From Saprospiraceae bacterium (GTDB lineage Bacteria; Bacteroidota; Bacteroidia; Chitinophagales; Saprospiraceae): a stretch of DNA of 64,000 nucleotides. Below, one piece after another: positions 1 through 8,750 of this stretch. Made by a program: the position numbers and the translations under genes. The first letter of the stretch is position 1. Each line of letters opens with the position of its first letter. The DNA is taken from the NCBI GenBank assembly GCA_016718505.1, contig JADKDE010000001.1, forward strand, positions 448,501 through 512,500, in the 5' to 3' direction. Under the pieces are notes generated by a model. That model was not told the origin of the DNA. It ran no database searches and was given only the letters and a program-made list of their open reading frames with translations.

Positions 1-559
1 TGCCAGCATCAGATTGTAGTGCTGGGATGCCATCTATCAGCAATAAAACACGAGATCCTGCACCATAGGAAAATCCAGAGCCACCACGTATGTTAGCTTG
101 GCCATCGATCATGGTGACACCAGGAACACGTTCTAAGGCGTCGTCAAGAGCTTTTGCGTTGATGGTCGCTAGGGTTTGTGGTTTCACGATTTCTAAAGAA
201 CTTACCACTTCATTCAGGGCTTTTTCATACTTTGAAGAAGAAATGGTTACGGTACTTAAAAATGTATTATTTGGATTTAGATAATAAATTTTATTTGTGA
301 ATGCCTCTTTTTCATCCAATTGCATCGTTTCATATCCAAGAGAAGTAATGTTAATTTTTAAAGGAAAAATTACTCCAGAAATCAATGTCTGACCTTGTGT
401 ATCCGTTTCGAAATAAAGAGAATCGTTGACCTGGACAACGCCCCCAACGATAGGAGAATTATTGGTTTTGTCTAGGCATTGAACTTGGAATGATTGACAG
501 AAAAGGGGCAATATGGCCTCGAAGACTATAACAATCAGAAATATAAGTTTTTTCAACAT
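1..559 (-). CDS. TonB-dependent receptor, N-terminal part (runs off the window)
   Basis: This is the first ~186 codons of an outer-membrane TonB-dependent receptor; the 3' part lies left of base 1. It starts at an ATG at 559-557 with a signal peptide (MLKKLIFLIVIV...) cleaved near residue 22-24. A short carboxypeptidase-regulatory-like domain follows (about residues 24-110), then the plug domain from about residue 112. The plug hallmarks NIRGGSGFSYGAGSRVLLL and IDGIP are clear. The family imports large ligands such as siderophores, cobalamin or oligosaccharides using TonB energy. The substrate cannot be read from this part. It is the last visible gene of a leftward unit that may include the downstream-oriented lolD-like gene at 625-1293, 65 nt away. 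Confidence 0.9.
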   Translation of the reverse strand, partial: MLKKLIFLIVIVFEAILPLFCQSFQVQCLDKTNNSPIVGGVVQVNDSLYFETDTQGQTLISGVIFPLKINITSLGYETMQLDEKEAFTNKIYYLNPNNTFLSTVTISSSKYEKALNEVVSSLEIVKPQTLATINAKALDDALERVPGVTMIDGQANIRGGSGFSYGAGSRVLLLIDGIPALQSDAG

Positions 560-624
560 AGTTTTCGGTTTTTAAATCAATTGTAAAAATCAAATATCAT
601 CGAGCTGAAATTATTTAATAAAAA

Positions 625-1293
625 TCAATATTGTAAAGTTCTTTCCACAATGGTTCCATCGGACATTTTAATGATCTCATTGCTCATTTTGGCAAGTTCT
701 TGGTTGTGTGTTACAATTACCAAGGATTGTCCAAAGTCATCTCTCAATTTCAAGAATAATTCATGCAATGCGGTAGAAGATTCGGTATCGAGATTTCCAC
801 TTGGTTCATCAGCAAAAATGATAATGGGATCGTTAATCAAAGCTCTTGCCACAGCTACGCGTTGTTGTTCGCCCCCACTCAGTTGGGATGGCTTATTGGT
901 CAGTCGATGAGAGAGGTCGAGGTAGCCAAGTATCTCCCTAGCCTTTTTTTCGCCAGCTTTAATATCGTTTTGACCGATGAGGTAGGGGAGCAAAACATTC
1001 TCTAATGCATTAAATTCTGGCAAAAGATGATGAAACTGAAAAATAAACCCCATGTTTTTATTTCTAAACTCTGATAATTCGCGCTCGCTTAGCAAAGTTA
1101 GATTTTGGTTATTAAAAAAAACATCCCCTTGGTCTGGCTTGTCAAGTGTTCCTAAGATGTGTAATAATGTGGATTTACCAGCGCCAGATTTGCCAATGAT
1201 AGAGACAATTTGTTGCTTGCCAATGGTCAAATCTATACCTTTTAAAACGGCAGTATCGGCGTGACTTTTAAATATGTTAGATGCAACAAGCAT
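625..1293 (-). CDS. lolD: LolD-like ABC transporter ATP-binding protein
   Basis: A 222-aa ABC ATPase. Walker A is GKSGAGKST at residues 34-42, the Q-loop region reads FQFHHLLPEFNALENV, the signature is LSGGEQQRVAVARAL, and Walker B with D-loop is IIFADEPSGNLD. The HHLLPEF stretch after the Q-loop is characteristic of the LolD/MacB branch, whose LolCDE complex extracts lipoproteins from the inner membrane for delivery to the outer membrane. No LolC/E permease is adjacent, which is usual in Bacteroidota. The start ATG at 1293 immediately follows an open upstream region. Family assignment is secure; the exact export substrate is inferred from that motif. Confidence 0.85.
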   Translation of the reverse strand: MLVASNIFKSHADTAVLKGIDLTIGKQQIVSIIGKSGAGKSTLLHILGTLDKPDQGDVFFNNQNLTLLSERELSEFRNKNMGFIFQFHHLLPEFNALENVLLPYLIGQNDIKAGEKKAREILGYLDLSHRLTNKPSQLSGGEQQRVAVARALINDPIIIFADEPSGNLDTESSTALHELFLKLRDDFGQSLVIVTHNQELAKMSNEIIKMSDGTIVERTLQY

Positions 1294-1474
1294 TTTCTCT
1301 TTATAAGTTATTGAGTGTCGAAGATAATAAAGCTTTGTAAATTTTTATGCCAATTGGAAATATCGGAATACAAAAAGGGAAAATACTAGCCAGAGAGTGA
1401 GCGAATGTAACCAAGAAAAATATTAATTGGAGGAATAAAAATTTATAAATGTATTTTTGTATAAAATTAAAAAA

Positions 1475-2617
1475 ATGAATGCATACGGCAGGGTTTTGGT
1501 CGTTGGTATTCCAATATTGATCGTAGGGGCCATTATTTATTATTTCAACGAACTCGTAAGCTATCTTTTAATGGCTTGGGTTATATCGATGGTGGGCCGC
1601 CCTATTAATGATTTTCTTTTGGATAAAGCCAAGCTATCTAAAATCAAGATTGGAACCAGTATCTCTGCCTTTTTGACGCTTGCCATATTTGGGTTCATGA
1701 TTTATTTACTGATAATACTTTTTTTGCCCGTGTTGGTAGAACAGGCACATTTTTTATCAAAAGTCGATTATCAAACTTTAGCCAAATCTCTAGAAACGCC
1801 ACTACAACAGTTTAATAACTTATTAAAATCATGGGGGATTGAAGGCCTTTCAGATAGTTCAACTCAATTAAAACTGCTGTTTCAACGATATTTTCTACCC
1901 GATAAGCTAGGAAATTTATTCGAACAAGTTATACCCATGGCGGGGCACTTTCTTTTCGGCGTTTTTTCAGTAATCTTTATGTCGTTTTTCTTTTTAAAAG
2001 AACATGGGTTATTCGTTGATTTTTTAGAAAATTTCGTGCCACAACGATTCGAATCAAAAGTAAGAAATACAGTCGATGAATCGAGTAGATTATTGATCAG
2101 GTATTTTAGCGGGATATTAATACAGGTAACTCTAGTTAGTTTATTGACCTATATCGGCATGTTGATATTGGGGATTAATAATGCGCTTATCATAGGGGTT
2201 TTAGCGGGTTTGTTCAATGTTATTCCATACCTGGGTCCACTCATTTCTGCGTCTGTAGCTGTTTTTATTACATTGTCATCCTATATTGGATTGGATTTTT
2301 ATACAGAAATGTGGCCTTTGCTTCTCAATATTTTGATAGCTTTTGCGATTGTAAAAATAATCGATGATTTTATTATTCAACCGTTTGTCTTTTCTAATCG
2401 AATAATGGCACATCCACTTGAAATTTTTATCATCATCATGATAGGTGCGAGGATTTCTGGGGTTTCAGGCATGATTTTGGCATTGCCAACTTATACTGTA
2501 TTTAGAGTCTTTGCAAAAGTCTTTTTAAGTGAGTTTGAAATTATTCAAAGAATCGTAGGCGGTATCAAAGCCAATCATTCGGCCGAACAAATAAATGCCG
2601 ATATATTAAAGGATTAA
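1475..2617 (+). CDS. AI-2E family transporter (permease)
   Basis: An inner-membrane protein of about 380 residues with roughly eight hydrophobic helices. Its C-terminal half carries the family pattern (GLFNVIPYLGPLISA, then IIDDFIIQPFVFSNRIMAHPLEIF). AI-2E (PF01594) members include TqsA-type exporters and Na+/H+ antiporters, so the substrate is open. The start chosen is ATG 1475; an in-frame TTG at 1457 is possible but weaker. A GGAGG at 1429-1433 lies too far upstream to decide. It is divergent from the lolD-like gene and co-oriented with the M16 protease 72 nt downstream. Confidence 0.85.
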   Translation: MNAYGRVLVVGIPILIVGAIIYYFNELVSYLLMAWVISMVGRPINDFLLDKAKLSKIKIGTSISAFLTLAIFGFMIYLLIILFLPVLVEQAHFLSKVDYQTLAKSLETPLQQFNNLLKSWGIEGLSDSSTQLKLLFQRYFLPDKLGNLFEQVIPMAGHFLFGVFSVIFMSFFFLKEHGLFVDFLENFVPQRFESKVRNTVDESSRLLIRYFSGILIQVTLVSLLTYIGMLILGINNALIIGVLAGLFNVIPYLGPLISASVAVFITLSSYIGLDFYTEMWPLLLNILIAFAIVKIIDDFIIQPFVFSNRIMAHPLEIFIIIMIGARISGVSGMILALPTYTVFRVFAKVFLSEFEIIQRIVGGIKANHSAEQINADILKD

Positions 2618-2689
2618 GAAAATACATCGTTATAATAAATTTCAGTATATTCGTTAAATAATTAATGTTTAATCAAAATCACATTCATA

Positions 2690-5527
2690 ATGAAAAAATT
2701 TATTAACCAAATCGGTTGCTTTTTGTCTGTTGGTCTTTTGACAATGGCGATAATCCAAAATCCATTGCTAGCGCAAAAGAAGTCTCCAGGAAAACCAAAC
2801 GATTATAGAAAAACTAAGCCTGTGCCACCACCACCGCCACCACCCCCACCACCAATTGCAGTTGAAAACAACAATTTAAAAAAGACTGCTGAAGCAGAAG
2901 GAATAACTGAATACGTACTTCCAAATGGGTTGAAAGTATTATTATTTCCAGATCAGTCTAAGCAGACTATTACCGTGAATATAACCTATTTAGTAGGATC
3001 TCGAAATGAAAATTATGGAGAGACGGGAATGGCTCACTTGCTGGAGCATCTTGTGTTCAAGGGTACACCCAAGCACCCCAATATTCCAGCAGAATTAACC
3101 TCCCATGGTGCCAGACCGAATGGTACGACTTGGCTAGATAGAACCAATTATTTTGAAACATTCGCCGCTACTGACGAAAATCTGAAGTGGGCTTTGGATC
3201 TAGAATCCGACAGAATGGTGAACTCATTTATCGCTAAGAAAGATTTGGATAGTGAGATGACAGTTGTTAGAAACGAATTCGAATCGGGTGAAAATAACCC
3301 TTCGAGAATTTTGAATGAAAGGATTGTTTCCACAGCCTATTTGTGGCATAATTATGGTAAATCAACCATAGGCGCCAGATCAGATATAGAAAATGTTCCT
3401 ATCGATAAACTTCAAGCTTTTTATAGAAAATATTATCAGCCAGACAATGCAGTATTATTGGTTGGAGGTAAAATAGATCCAGCAAAAACCCTGACTCTTA
3501 TCACCGAATATTTTGGCAAGATTCCTCGTCCAGCTAGAGTTTTGGATAAAACATATACCAGCGAACCCACACAAGATGGTGAAAGAAATGTAATCTTAAA
3601 AAGATCAGGTGATATCCAAGTCGTGGCTTGTGCTTATCATATCCCACCTGGGTCACACCCTGATTATGCAGCCATAGAAGTATTGATAGAAATGCTTACT
3701 GCTGAACCAAGTGGAGCATTATACAAAGCACTAATTGAAAACAAAAAAGCAAGCCAACAATATGGATATTCCTATGCATTGAAAGAACCAGGTATTGCTT
3801 TTTTTAATGCTGATGTTCCGAAAGAAAAAAGTTTGGAAGAAGCAAAAAAAACCATGCTTGATTTGTTTGATAATTTAAAAAATGTTACTCCAACTAAAGA
3901 AGAGGTGGAAAGGGCAAAGAATAAATTGCTTAAAGACTTCGATCTTACCTACAGAAATACAGAACGGGTTGGTGTAGGAATTAGTGAATACATAGCTACA
4001 GGGGATTGGCGTTTGGCTTATATTTTCAGAGACTGGTTGAGAAAAGTGAGCGTGGATGATATAGTTAGAGTTCAGAAAGCGTATTTTAAGCCATCTAATA
4101 GAACCGTTGGTATCTTTATACCAGAGCAAAATCCAGATAGAGCCGAAATACCACAAGCACCAGATGTTGAAAGTTTAGTTAAGGACTACAAAGGAGATCC
4201 ACTCGTTGCCGAAGGAGAAGCCTTCGATCCATCCCCAACAAACATCGAGAGCAGAACTACTAGAAATCAAGCTGCGAATGGGATGAAATATGCATTTTTG
4301 ACAAAGAAAACAAAAGGGAACGTTGTTTCAGCTAGTATTACTTTGAGATTTGGTGATGAGAATTCACTTCAAAATAGAGGCGCTACCCCAGATTTCGTAG
4401 GGGGACTATTGGAGCGTGGAACCACTAAAATGAGTCGTCAGCAGATCAAAGATGAATTTGATAGATTGAAGGCTAGAGTGAGTATTTATGGTGGAGCAAG
4501 TAGTGCTAGCGCAAATATTGAAACTACAAGAGAAAATCTTCCTGCGGTGATGAAACTAGTAGCAGATGTGTTCAAGAATCCTATATTCCCAGAAAAGGAT
4601 TTGGAAGAATTGAAAGCGGAATATATTGCGAATTCTGAACAACAAAAATCAGATCCTCAAGCTTTGGCAAGTATGAATTTTTCTAAAAGTATGAATCAGT
4701 GGCCGAAAGGCGACCCTCGATATGTACCTGACTTTGATGAAGAGATTGCCAATTATAAAGCCGTTAAAATAGAGGATGTAAGAGCATTTTATAGAGATTT
4801 TTATGGAGCCAATAATGCAACGGCTTCTGTTGTAGGTGATTTTGACGAAAAAGAGTTGAGAGCTATATTGGATCAAGAATTTGGAAACTGGAGGAGCAGC
4901 AAAACATTTACACGATTGGCCAACCCATATAAGCCCAACAAAGTTCTAAACGAAAACATAAAAACTCCAGATAAAGCCAATGCAATGTTTTTAGCTGGGA
5001 TGACGATGCCACTAAAAGATACAGATCCAGATTATCCATCTTTAATCATGGGTAATTATATGCTAGGAGGTGGATTCCTTAACAGTCGATTGGCTGTTAG
5101 AATAAGACAGAAAGAAGGACTATCATATGGTGTAGGATCTATGTTAAATGCTAGCGCATTGGATCAGAATGGAACATTTACGGGATATGCTATCTATGCT
5201 CCAGAGAATGTTGGAAAACTTGAGCAAGCTTTCAAAGAAGAAATAGAACGAGTTTTGAAAGATGGCTTTACGAAAGATGAATTGGACGCGGCTCGCAATG
5301 GATATTTACAGTCAAGGCAAGTCGGACGCGCTCAAGATAGATCACTGGCTGGCACATTGAATAATTATTTGTTTTATCAGCGAGACATGAAATGGGATGA
5401 AGCCTTTGAAAATCAATTAAAAGCGGTAACGCCAGAGTCAATCAAGGCAGCATTTAACAAATACGTTGATTTAAAGAAAATGACAATAATCAAAGCTGGG
5501 GATTTTGACAAAATCAAAAAACCATAG
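2690..5527 (+). CDS. M16 family zinc metalloprotease, two-domain, periplasmic
   Basis: A 945-aa pitrilysin-type protease. It has a signal peptide (about residues 1-29) and then an unusual low-complexity linker with ten consecutive prolines. Two M16 halves follow. The N-terminal half has the inverted zinc motif HLLEH (H116, E119, H120) with a downstream glutamate in NEFESGE. The C-terminal half (from about residue 520) lacks HxxEH and should be the inactive clamshell half, ending with the usual R/Y region (NSRLAVRIRQKEGLSYGVGS). These enzymes degrade peptides in the periplasm. A terminator hairpin follows at 5561-5589. The nearby upstream AI-2E gene may be co-transcribed. Confidence 0.92.
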   Translation: MKKFINQIGCFLSVGLLTMAIIQNPLLAQKKSPGKPNDYRKTKPVPPPPPPPPPPIAVENNNLKKTAEAEGITEYVLPNGLKVLLFPDQSKQTITVNITYLVGSRNENYGETGMAHLLEHLVFKGTPKHPNIPAELTSHGARPNGTTWLDRTNYFETFAATDENLKWALDLESDRMVNSFIAKKDLDSEMTVVRNEFESGENNPSRILNERIVSTAYLWHNYGKSTIGARSDIENVPIDKLQAFYRKYYQPDNAVLLVGGKIDPAKTLTLITEYFGKIPRPARVLDKTYTSEPTQDGERNVILKRSGDIQVVACAYHIPPGSHPDYAAIEVLIEMLTAEPSGALYKALIENKKASQQYGYSYALKEPGIAFFNADVPKEKSLEEAKKTMLDLFDNLKNVTPTKEEVERAKNKLLKDFDLTYRNTERVGVGISEYIATGDWRLAYIFRDWLRKVSVDDIVRVQKAYFKPSNRTVGIFIPEQNPDRAEIPQAPDVESLVKDYKGDPLVAEGEAFDPSPTNIESRTTRNQAANGMKYAFLTKKTKGNVVSASITLRFGDENSLQNRGATPDFVGGLLERGTTKMSRQQIKDEFDRLKARVSIYGGASSASANIETTRENLPAVMKLVADVFKNPIFPEKDLEELKAEYIANSEQQKSDPQALASMNFSKSMNQWPKGDPRYVPDFDEEIANYKAVKIEDVRAFYRDFYGANNATASVVGDFDEKELRAILDQEFGNWRSSKTFTRLANPYKPNKVLNENIKTPDKANAMFLAGMTMPLKDTDPDYPSLIMGNYMLGGGFLNSRLAVRIRQKEGLSYGVGSMLNASALDQNGTFTGYAIYAPENVGKLEQAFKEEIERVLKDGFTKDELDAARNGYLQSRQVGRAQDRSLAGTLNNYLFYQRDMKWDEAFENQLKAVTPESIKAAFNKYVDLKKMTIIKAGDFDKIKKP

Positions 5528-5560
5528 ACAGAATAACTTGTACGATTATTAAAAATAAAG

Positions 5561-5589
5561 AAGGGAGGATTATTAAATCTTCCCTTTTT
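5561..5589 (+). terminator. Rho-independent terminator after the M16 protease
   Basis: AAGGGAGGA (5561-5569) pairs with TCTTCCCTT (5578-5586) through one G-U pair, with an 8-nt loop. A short T-run follows. It sits 34 nt after the M16 stop codon. Confidence 0.7.
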
Positions 5590-5824
5590 CTTTGCTATAA
5601 TTTAAGTATATTTGGATTATAATAAATACTAGGTAATACCGATAAAATATAATAAAGGATCGATTTCAAGTTGGGGAAAATGCGAAAGGGATAGTAGAGG
5701 TACTCAATGTGGTTAGGTCTTAGAAAAAGACCTAACGGAACGAAGTGAACCCTCGAATAGCCCGACCGAAGTGAAGCGGAGGATTCGCCCAAGTATTAAA
5801 AACTAAAAAAGGTGCATTTGGACA
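5590..5824. other. Intergenic region with hairpin and dispersed GC-rich element
   Basis: No gene is visible here. A perfect 9-bp inverted repeat (TTAGGTCTT 5713-5721 / AAGACCTAA 5727-5735) forms a strong hairpin. It is followed by a GC-richer stretch with two direct copies of CGAAGTGAA. Read on the minus strand, 5767-5754 gives GGTCGGGCTATTCG, nearly identical to a sequence at 56100-56113. This looks like a dispersed intergenic repeat rather than coding DNA. Confidence 0.5.
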
Positions 5825-6322
5825 ATGTATGATTACTTCAAGCAGGTTTGTTGCGAATTGGTAGAACTCACAGAAATGATAAGTGAGGAAGACTATTCTA
5901 TGGTCAGAAAGGAACTTCAAGGGGCGAGTGTGGGTCAGCATTATAGGCATGTAATAGAAATGCTGGAATGTTTGGAGCGGGGCTATGATTTGGGCGAGAT
6001 AAATTATGACAAAAGGCCTAGAAATAGGGCGATGGAGGAAAAGCCAGAGCTGGCCAGAAAAATTATCGAACTGTTATCAACTCAACTGACAAAAAGCGAC
6101 AAGGACTTGGTCTTGAAATATGAAATGAATGGGTTAGAAATCTCAATACAAACCACGTTTTTTAGAGAGCTTATTTACAATATTGATCATTGTATTCATC
6201 ATCAGGCGATCATCAAACATGTAGTATTGGAGGCATTAAAAATTAAATTGCCATCTGATTTTGGAATTGCTTATTCAACCAAAATTTATAAAGAAAAATG
6301 TGTACCGTCAGTTTCTGCATAA
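5825..6322 (+). CDS. DinB-like protein
   Basis: A 165-aa, mostly helical protein resembling the DinB/YfiT four-helix-bundle superfamily. That family uses three histidines for metal binding; candidates here are in GQHYRHVIE near residue 40 and NIDHCIHHQAIIKH near residue 120. Members are thiol-dependent transferases or proteins of unknown role, so no reaction is claimed. It is the first gene of a four-gene overlapping operon: its last 25 nt overlap the NRDE gene. The ATG at 5825 is chosen because it begins the conserved helix MYDYFKQVC. Confidence 0.7.
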   Translation: MYDYFKQVCCELVELTEMISEEDYSMVRKELQGASVGQHYRHVIEMLECLERGYDLGEINYDKRPRNRAMEEKPELARKIIELLSTQLTKSDKDLVLKYEMNGLEISIQTTFFRELIYNIDHCIHHQAIIKHVVLEALKIKLPSDFGIAYSTKIYKEKCVPSVSA

Positions 6323-7020
6323 ATCAAGGTGAAGTTATTTTTACATCAAATCGGGATGAAAGAACGATAAGACCAGCCTCTACGATGCCGATGGTTGAAA
6401 ATGTGGGTAGTAAAAATATCATATACCCGAAGGATCCACAAAGTGGAGGAACATGGATTGGTTGTGACGATTGGGGTAATTGTATCATTTTGTTGAATGG
6501 TGGATTCGAAATGCATCAGCTAAAGGAAAAATACCGAATGAGCCGTGGAATTATCGTTAAAGAGAGCATAGGAAGCAATGATCCTTTAAAATATATCAAA
6601 GAGGTAGAACTATCTGATATCGAACCATTTCAAGTGATTCTATATGGCAATGGTCGATTGGATAGAATGGTTTGGGATGGTAGTGAAAAGCATTTTTTCG
6701 ATTTGGACATTGAGAAAACGCATATATTTTCATCAGTAACGCTTTATGATGAAAAAATGAGATCAGATCGCGAAATGTGGTGGGAGGATTTTCTTAAGTC
6801 ACATGAAATAAATGGCGAGAATATCTTTAAATTTCACTCAACCTACAAATCTGAGGATCGGAATTCTGGCTTGGTAATCAATCGCGAAAACAAAGTGAAG
6901 ACTTATAGTGTCAGCCAAATAATCCTTAACAATAATCAAGGAAAATTTAAGCACCTTGATATGCAAACAAATGAGTCAAAGACAATTAAGTTTACCATAG
7001 CAGATGTTGAAAGGATTTAG
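6298..7020 (+). CDS. NRDE (TANGO2-like) family protein
   Basis: A 240-aa protein with the defining N-terminus MCTVSF...FTSNRDE, including the near-invariant Cys2 and the NRDE motif at about residues 18-21. The family (PF05742) has an Ntn-hydrolase-like fold in which Cys2 could be the nucleophile after Met removal; eukaryotic TANGO2 has been linked to haem/lipid homeostasis. The bacterial role is unknown. The start ATG at 6298 is fixed by the need for Cys at position 2. It overlaps the DinB-like gene by 25 nt and the ATP-grasp gene by 17 nt, implying translational coupling. Confidence 0.85.
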   Translation: MCTVSFCINQGEVIFTSNRDERTIRPASTMPMVENVGSKNIIYPKDPQSGGTWIGCDDWGNCIILLNGGFEMHQLKEKYRMSRGIIVKESIGSNDPLKYIKEVELSDIEPFQVILYGNGRLDRMVWDGSEKHFFDLDIEKTHIFSSVTLYDEKMRSDREMWWEDFLKSHEINGENIFKFHSTYKSEDRNSGLVINRENKVKTYSVSQIILNNNQGKFKHLDMQTNESKTIKFTIADVERI

Positions 7021-8074
7021 GTATTTTATCCATCGATGGGTCCACTGGGAGTATTGGCCAGATTGGCTAGTATTTGTGCCAATAGTGCCGTATTATTTAT
7101 ATCTGTCAGCTAAGGCAAGGTCTTTATTTTTTTTTAGCTCATCGAATCCAACGATGGAATATGGAGGGATGGCTGGCGAATCAAAAATGGATGTTTATGA
7201 CTTAATCCCGAGTGAATACTTACCTAAAACTATTTTGTGCAAGAAAGATGAAAGTTTATCAAAAATTAAAGCATTTTTGATTGAAGAAAAAATCAACTAC
7301 CCGATTTTTGTGAAACCAGACAAAGGGGGAAAAGGAATGGGTGTCGAGATAATAAATAAGTGGGAAGAACTAGAAAAATATGCCCAAGAAATGCCTCTAG
7401 ATATAATTTGTCAAGAGAAAATTGATTTTCCTAACGAAGTGGGGATATTTTATATAAAATACCCCGATGCTGAGCACGGTTTTATAAGTGGAATGGTTGG
7501 AAAAAAAGCTGTAAAGGTGGTAGGAGATGGGAAAAGCACCCTCGAAGAATTAATTATAAACAATCCGAGGTTTTATTTTCAGAAGGAGTATTTATTCAAA
7601 AAATTTAATCATTTATTAGAGAATGTAATTCCACGGACTGAAGAAGTCATGCTTTCAACAATAGGCAACCATGCAAGAGGTTCAGAATTTGTCGATTTGA
7701 CAACCATGGTCGATGAAAAACTTGAGCGGCAAATTGACTCAATTTCAAACAAAATCCCCCAATTTTATTTTGGCAGATATGATATAAAATACAATAGCTT
7801 GGCAGAATTAGCAGAGGGAAAAAATTTCAAAATTATCGAGCTGAACGGAGCAGGAAGTGCTCCAACGCATATTTATGACCCCAATTTTGGCCTTTTTACT
7901 GCATGGAAAGTATTGACAAGGCACTGGAAATATTTATACGATATCTCAGTTATGAATCAACAGAGGGGTATTGGGTTTATGAGTTTTAGAGATGGGATGA
8001 AAATGATTAAAATAAACAATGAAGTCATACAACAATTGGTTGATTATCAGCGAAAATCTTTGACCAGTGAATGA
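7004..8074 (+). CDS. ATP-grasp (D-Ala-D-Ala ligase-like) protein
   Basis: A 356-aa ATP-grasp enzyme. About 40 aromatic, hydrophobic residues (HRWVHWEYWPDWLVFVPIVPYYLYL) precede the nucleotide-binding lobes and may anchor it to the membrane. The ATP-grasp core includes YPIFVKPDKGGKGMGVEII (lysine and glycine-rich loop), FYFGRYDIKYN and the metal-binding segment FKIIELNGAGSAPTHIYDP. Such enzymes join a carboxylate to an amine through an acyl phosphate. The acceptor is unknown. It overlaps the NRDE gene upstream and the LysE-type exporter downstream (8 nt), suggesting the ligation product could be exported; that link is inference. Confidence 0.8.
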   Translation: MLKGFRYFIHRWVHWEYWPDWLVFVPIVPYYLYLSAKARSLFFFSSSNPTMEYGGMAGESKMDVYDLIPSEYLPKTILCKKDESLSKIKAFLIEEKINYPIFVKPDKGGKGMGVEIINKWEELEKYAQEMPLDIICQEKIDFPNEVGIFYIKYPDAEHGFISGMVGKKAVKVVGDGKSTLEELIINNPRFYFQKEYLFKKFNHLLENVIPRTEEVMLSTIGNHARGSEFVDLTTMVDEKLERQIDSISNKIPQFYFGRYDIKYNSLAELAEGKNFKIIELNGAGSAPTHIYDPNFGLFTAWKVLTRHWKYLYDISVMNQQRGIGFMSFRDGMKMIKINNEVIQQLVDYQRKSLTSE

Positions 8075-8732
8075 CTATTCTAAACAAATGTATCCTGGAA
8101 TTCTTGGATTGTTTATATCATTTCTAGGAACATTGCCTTTGGGGGTGCTTAATGTTTTTGGTGCTTATTTGTATCAAAAACTTGGACTTGAATATTTAAT
8201 TTCTTTTGGAATGGGTATTGTAGTGATTGAAGTAATAGTATTGCTATTGATTATTTATTTATTAAATTGGATACGCAATCAAACTCAATGGATATCAATA
8301 TTGACAAATCTGTCGAATTTGGCGTTTATTTTGATTGGAGTGGGCTTAATAATGAAAGACCAAGATGTAGCACCCATTCACAACGAAAATTTAAGCATGT
8401 TTGCCGCCTTCGGATTGGGCATGTTTGGAAATGCAATCAATCCTATACAAGTGGGATTTTGGATACCGTGGACCTTTAAAATTTTATACTCCAAAAACGA
8501 GACTGAAAGGAGAGAAAAAGGAAGAATATTTTGGTGGATTCTTGGGGCGAGTGTGGGGACAATGCTGGGTTTGATCGTTTTTGCAGTATTAATGGCAGCA
8601 TTTCACGAGAAATTTGTTGCCAAGCTAGCCAATATAGATGATATCATAGGAGGAGTGTTCGTTTTGTATGGCCTATTTCAAATCACTTTATCTCAAATAA
8701 AAAAGGGCCGCCCTAAAGACAGCCCTTTGTAG
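8067..8732 (+). CDS. LysE-type exporter family protein
   Basis: A 221-aa membrane protein with about six hydrophobic segments. The first carries the LysE/RhtB-like pattern GLFISFLGTLPLGVLNVFGAY, and a central segment reads FGNAINPIQVGFWIPW. The family exports amino acids and related small solutes. The start is a GTG at 8067 overlapping the ATP-grasp stop, so the gene is translationally coupled as the last of the four-gene operon. Its final codons form one arm of the hairpin at 8702-8728. Confidence 0.75.
   Translation: MNDYSKQMYPGILGLFISFLGTLPLGVLNVFGAYLYQKLGLEYLISFGMGIVVIEVIVLLLIIYLLNWIRNQTQWISILTNLSNLAFILIGVGLIMKDQDVAPIHNENLSMFAAFGLGMFGNAINPIQVGFWIPWTFKILYSKNETERREKGRIFWWILGASVGTMLGLIVFAVLMAAFHEKFVAKLANIDDIIGGVFVLYGLFQITLSQIKKGRPKDSPL
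8702..8728 (-). terminator. Terminator shared by convergent genes
   Basis: AAAGGGC (8702-8708) pairs with GCCCTTT (8722-8728). On the minus strand the hairpin is followed by a T-run (TTTTTTA), so it best terminates the Omp28-like gene ending at 8751. It lies inside the last codons of the opposing exporter gene. Confidence 0.7.
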
Positions 8733-8750
8733 TATATATCTAAATTAATT

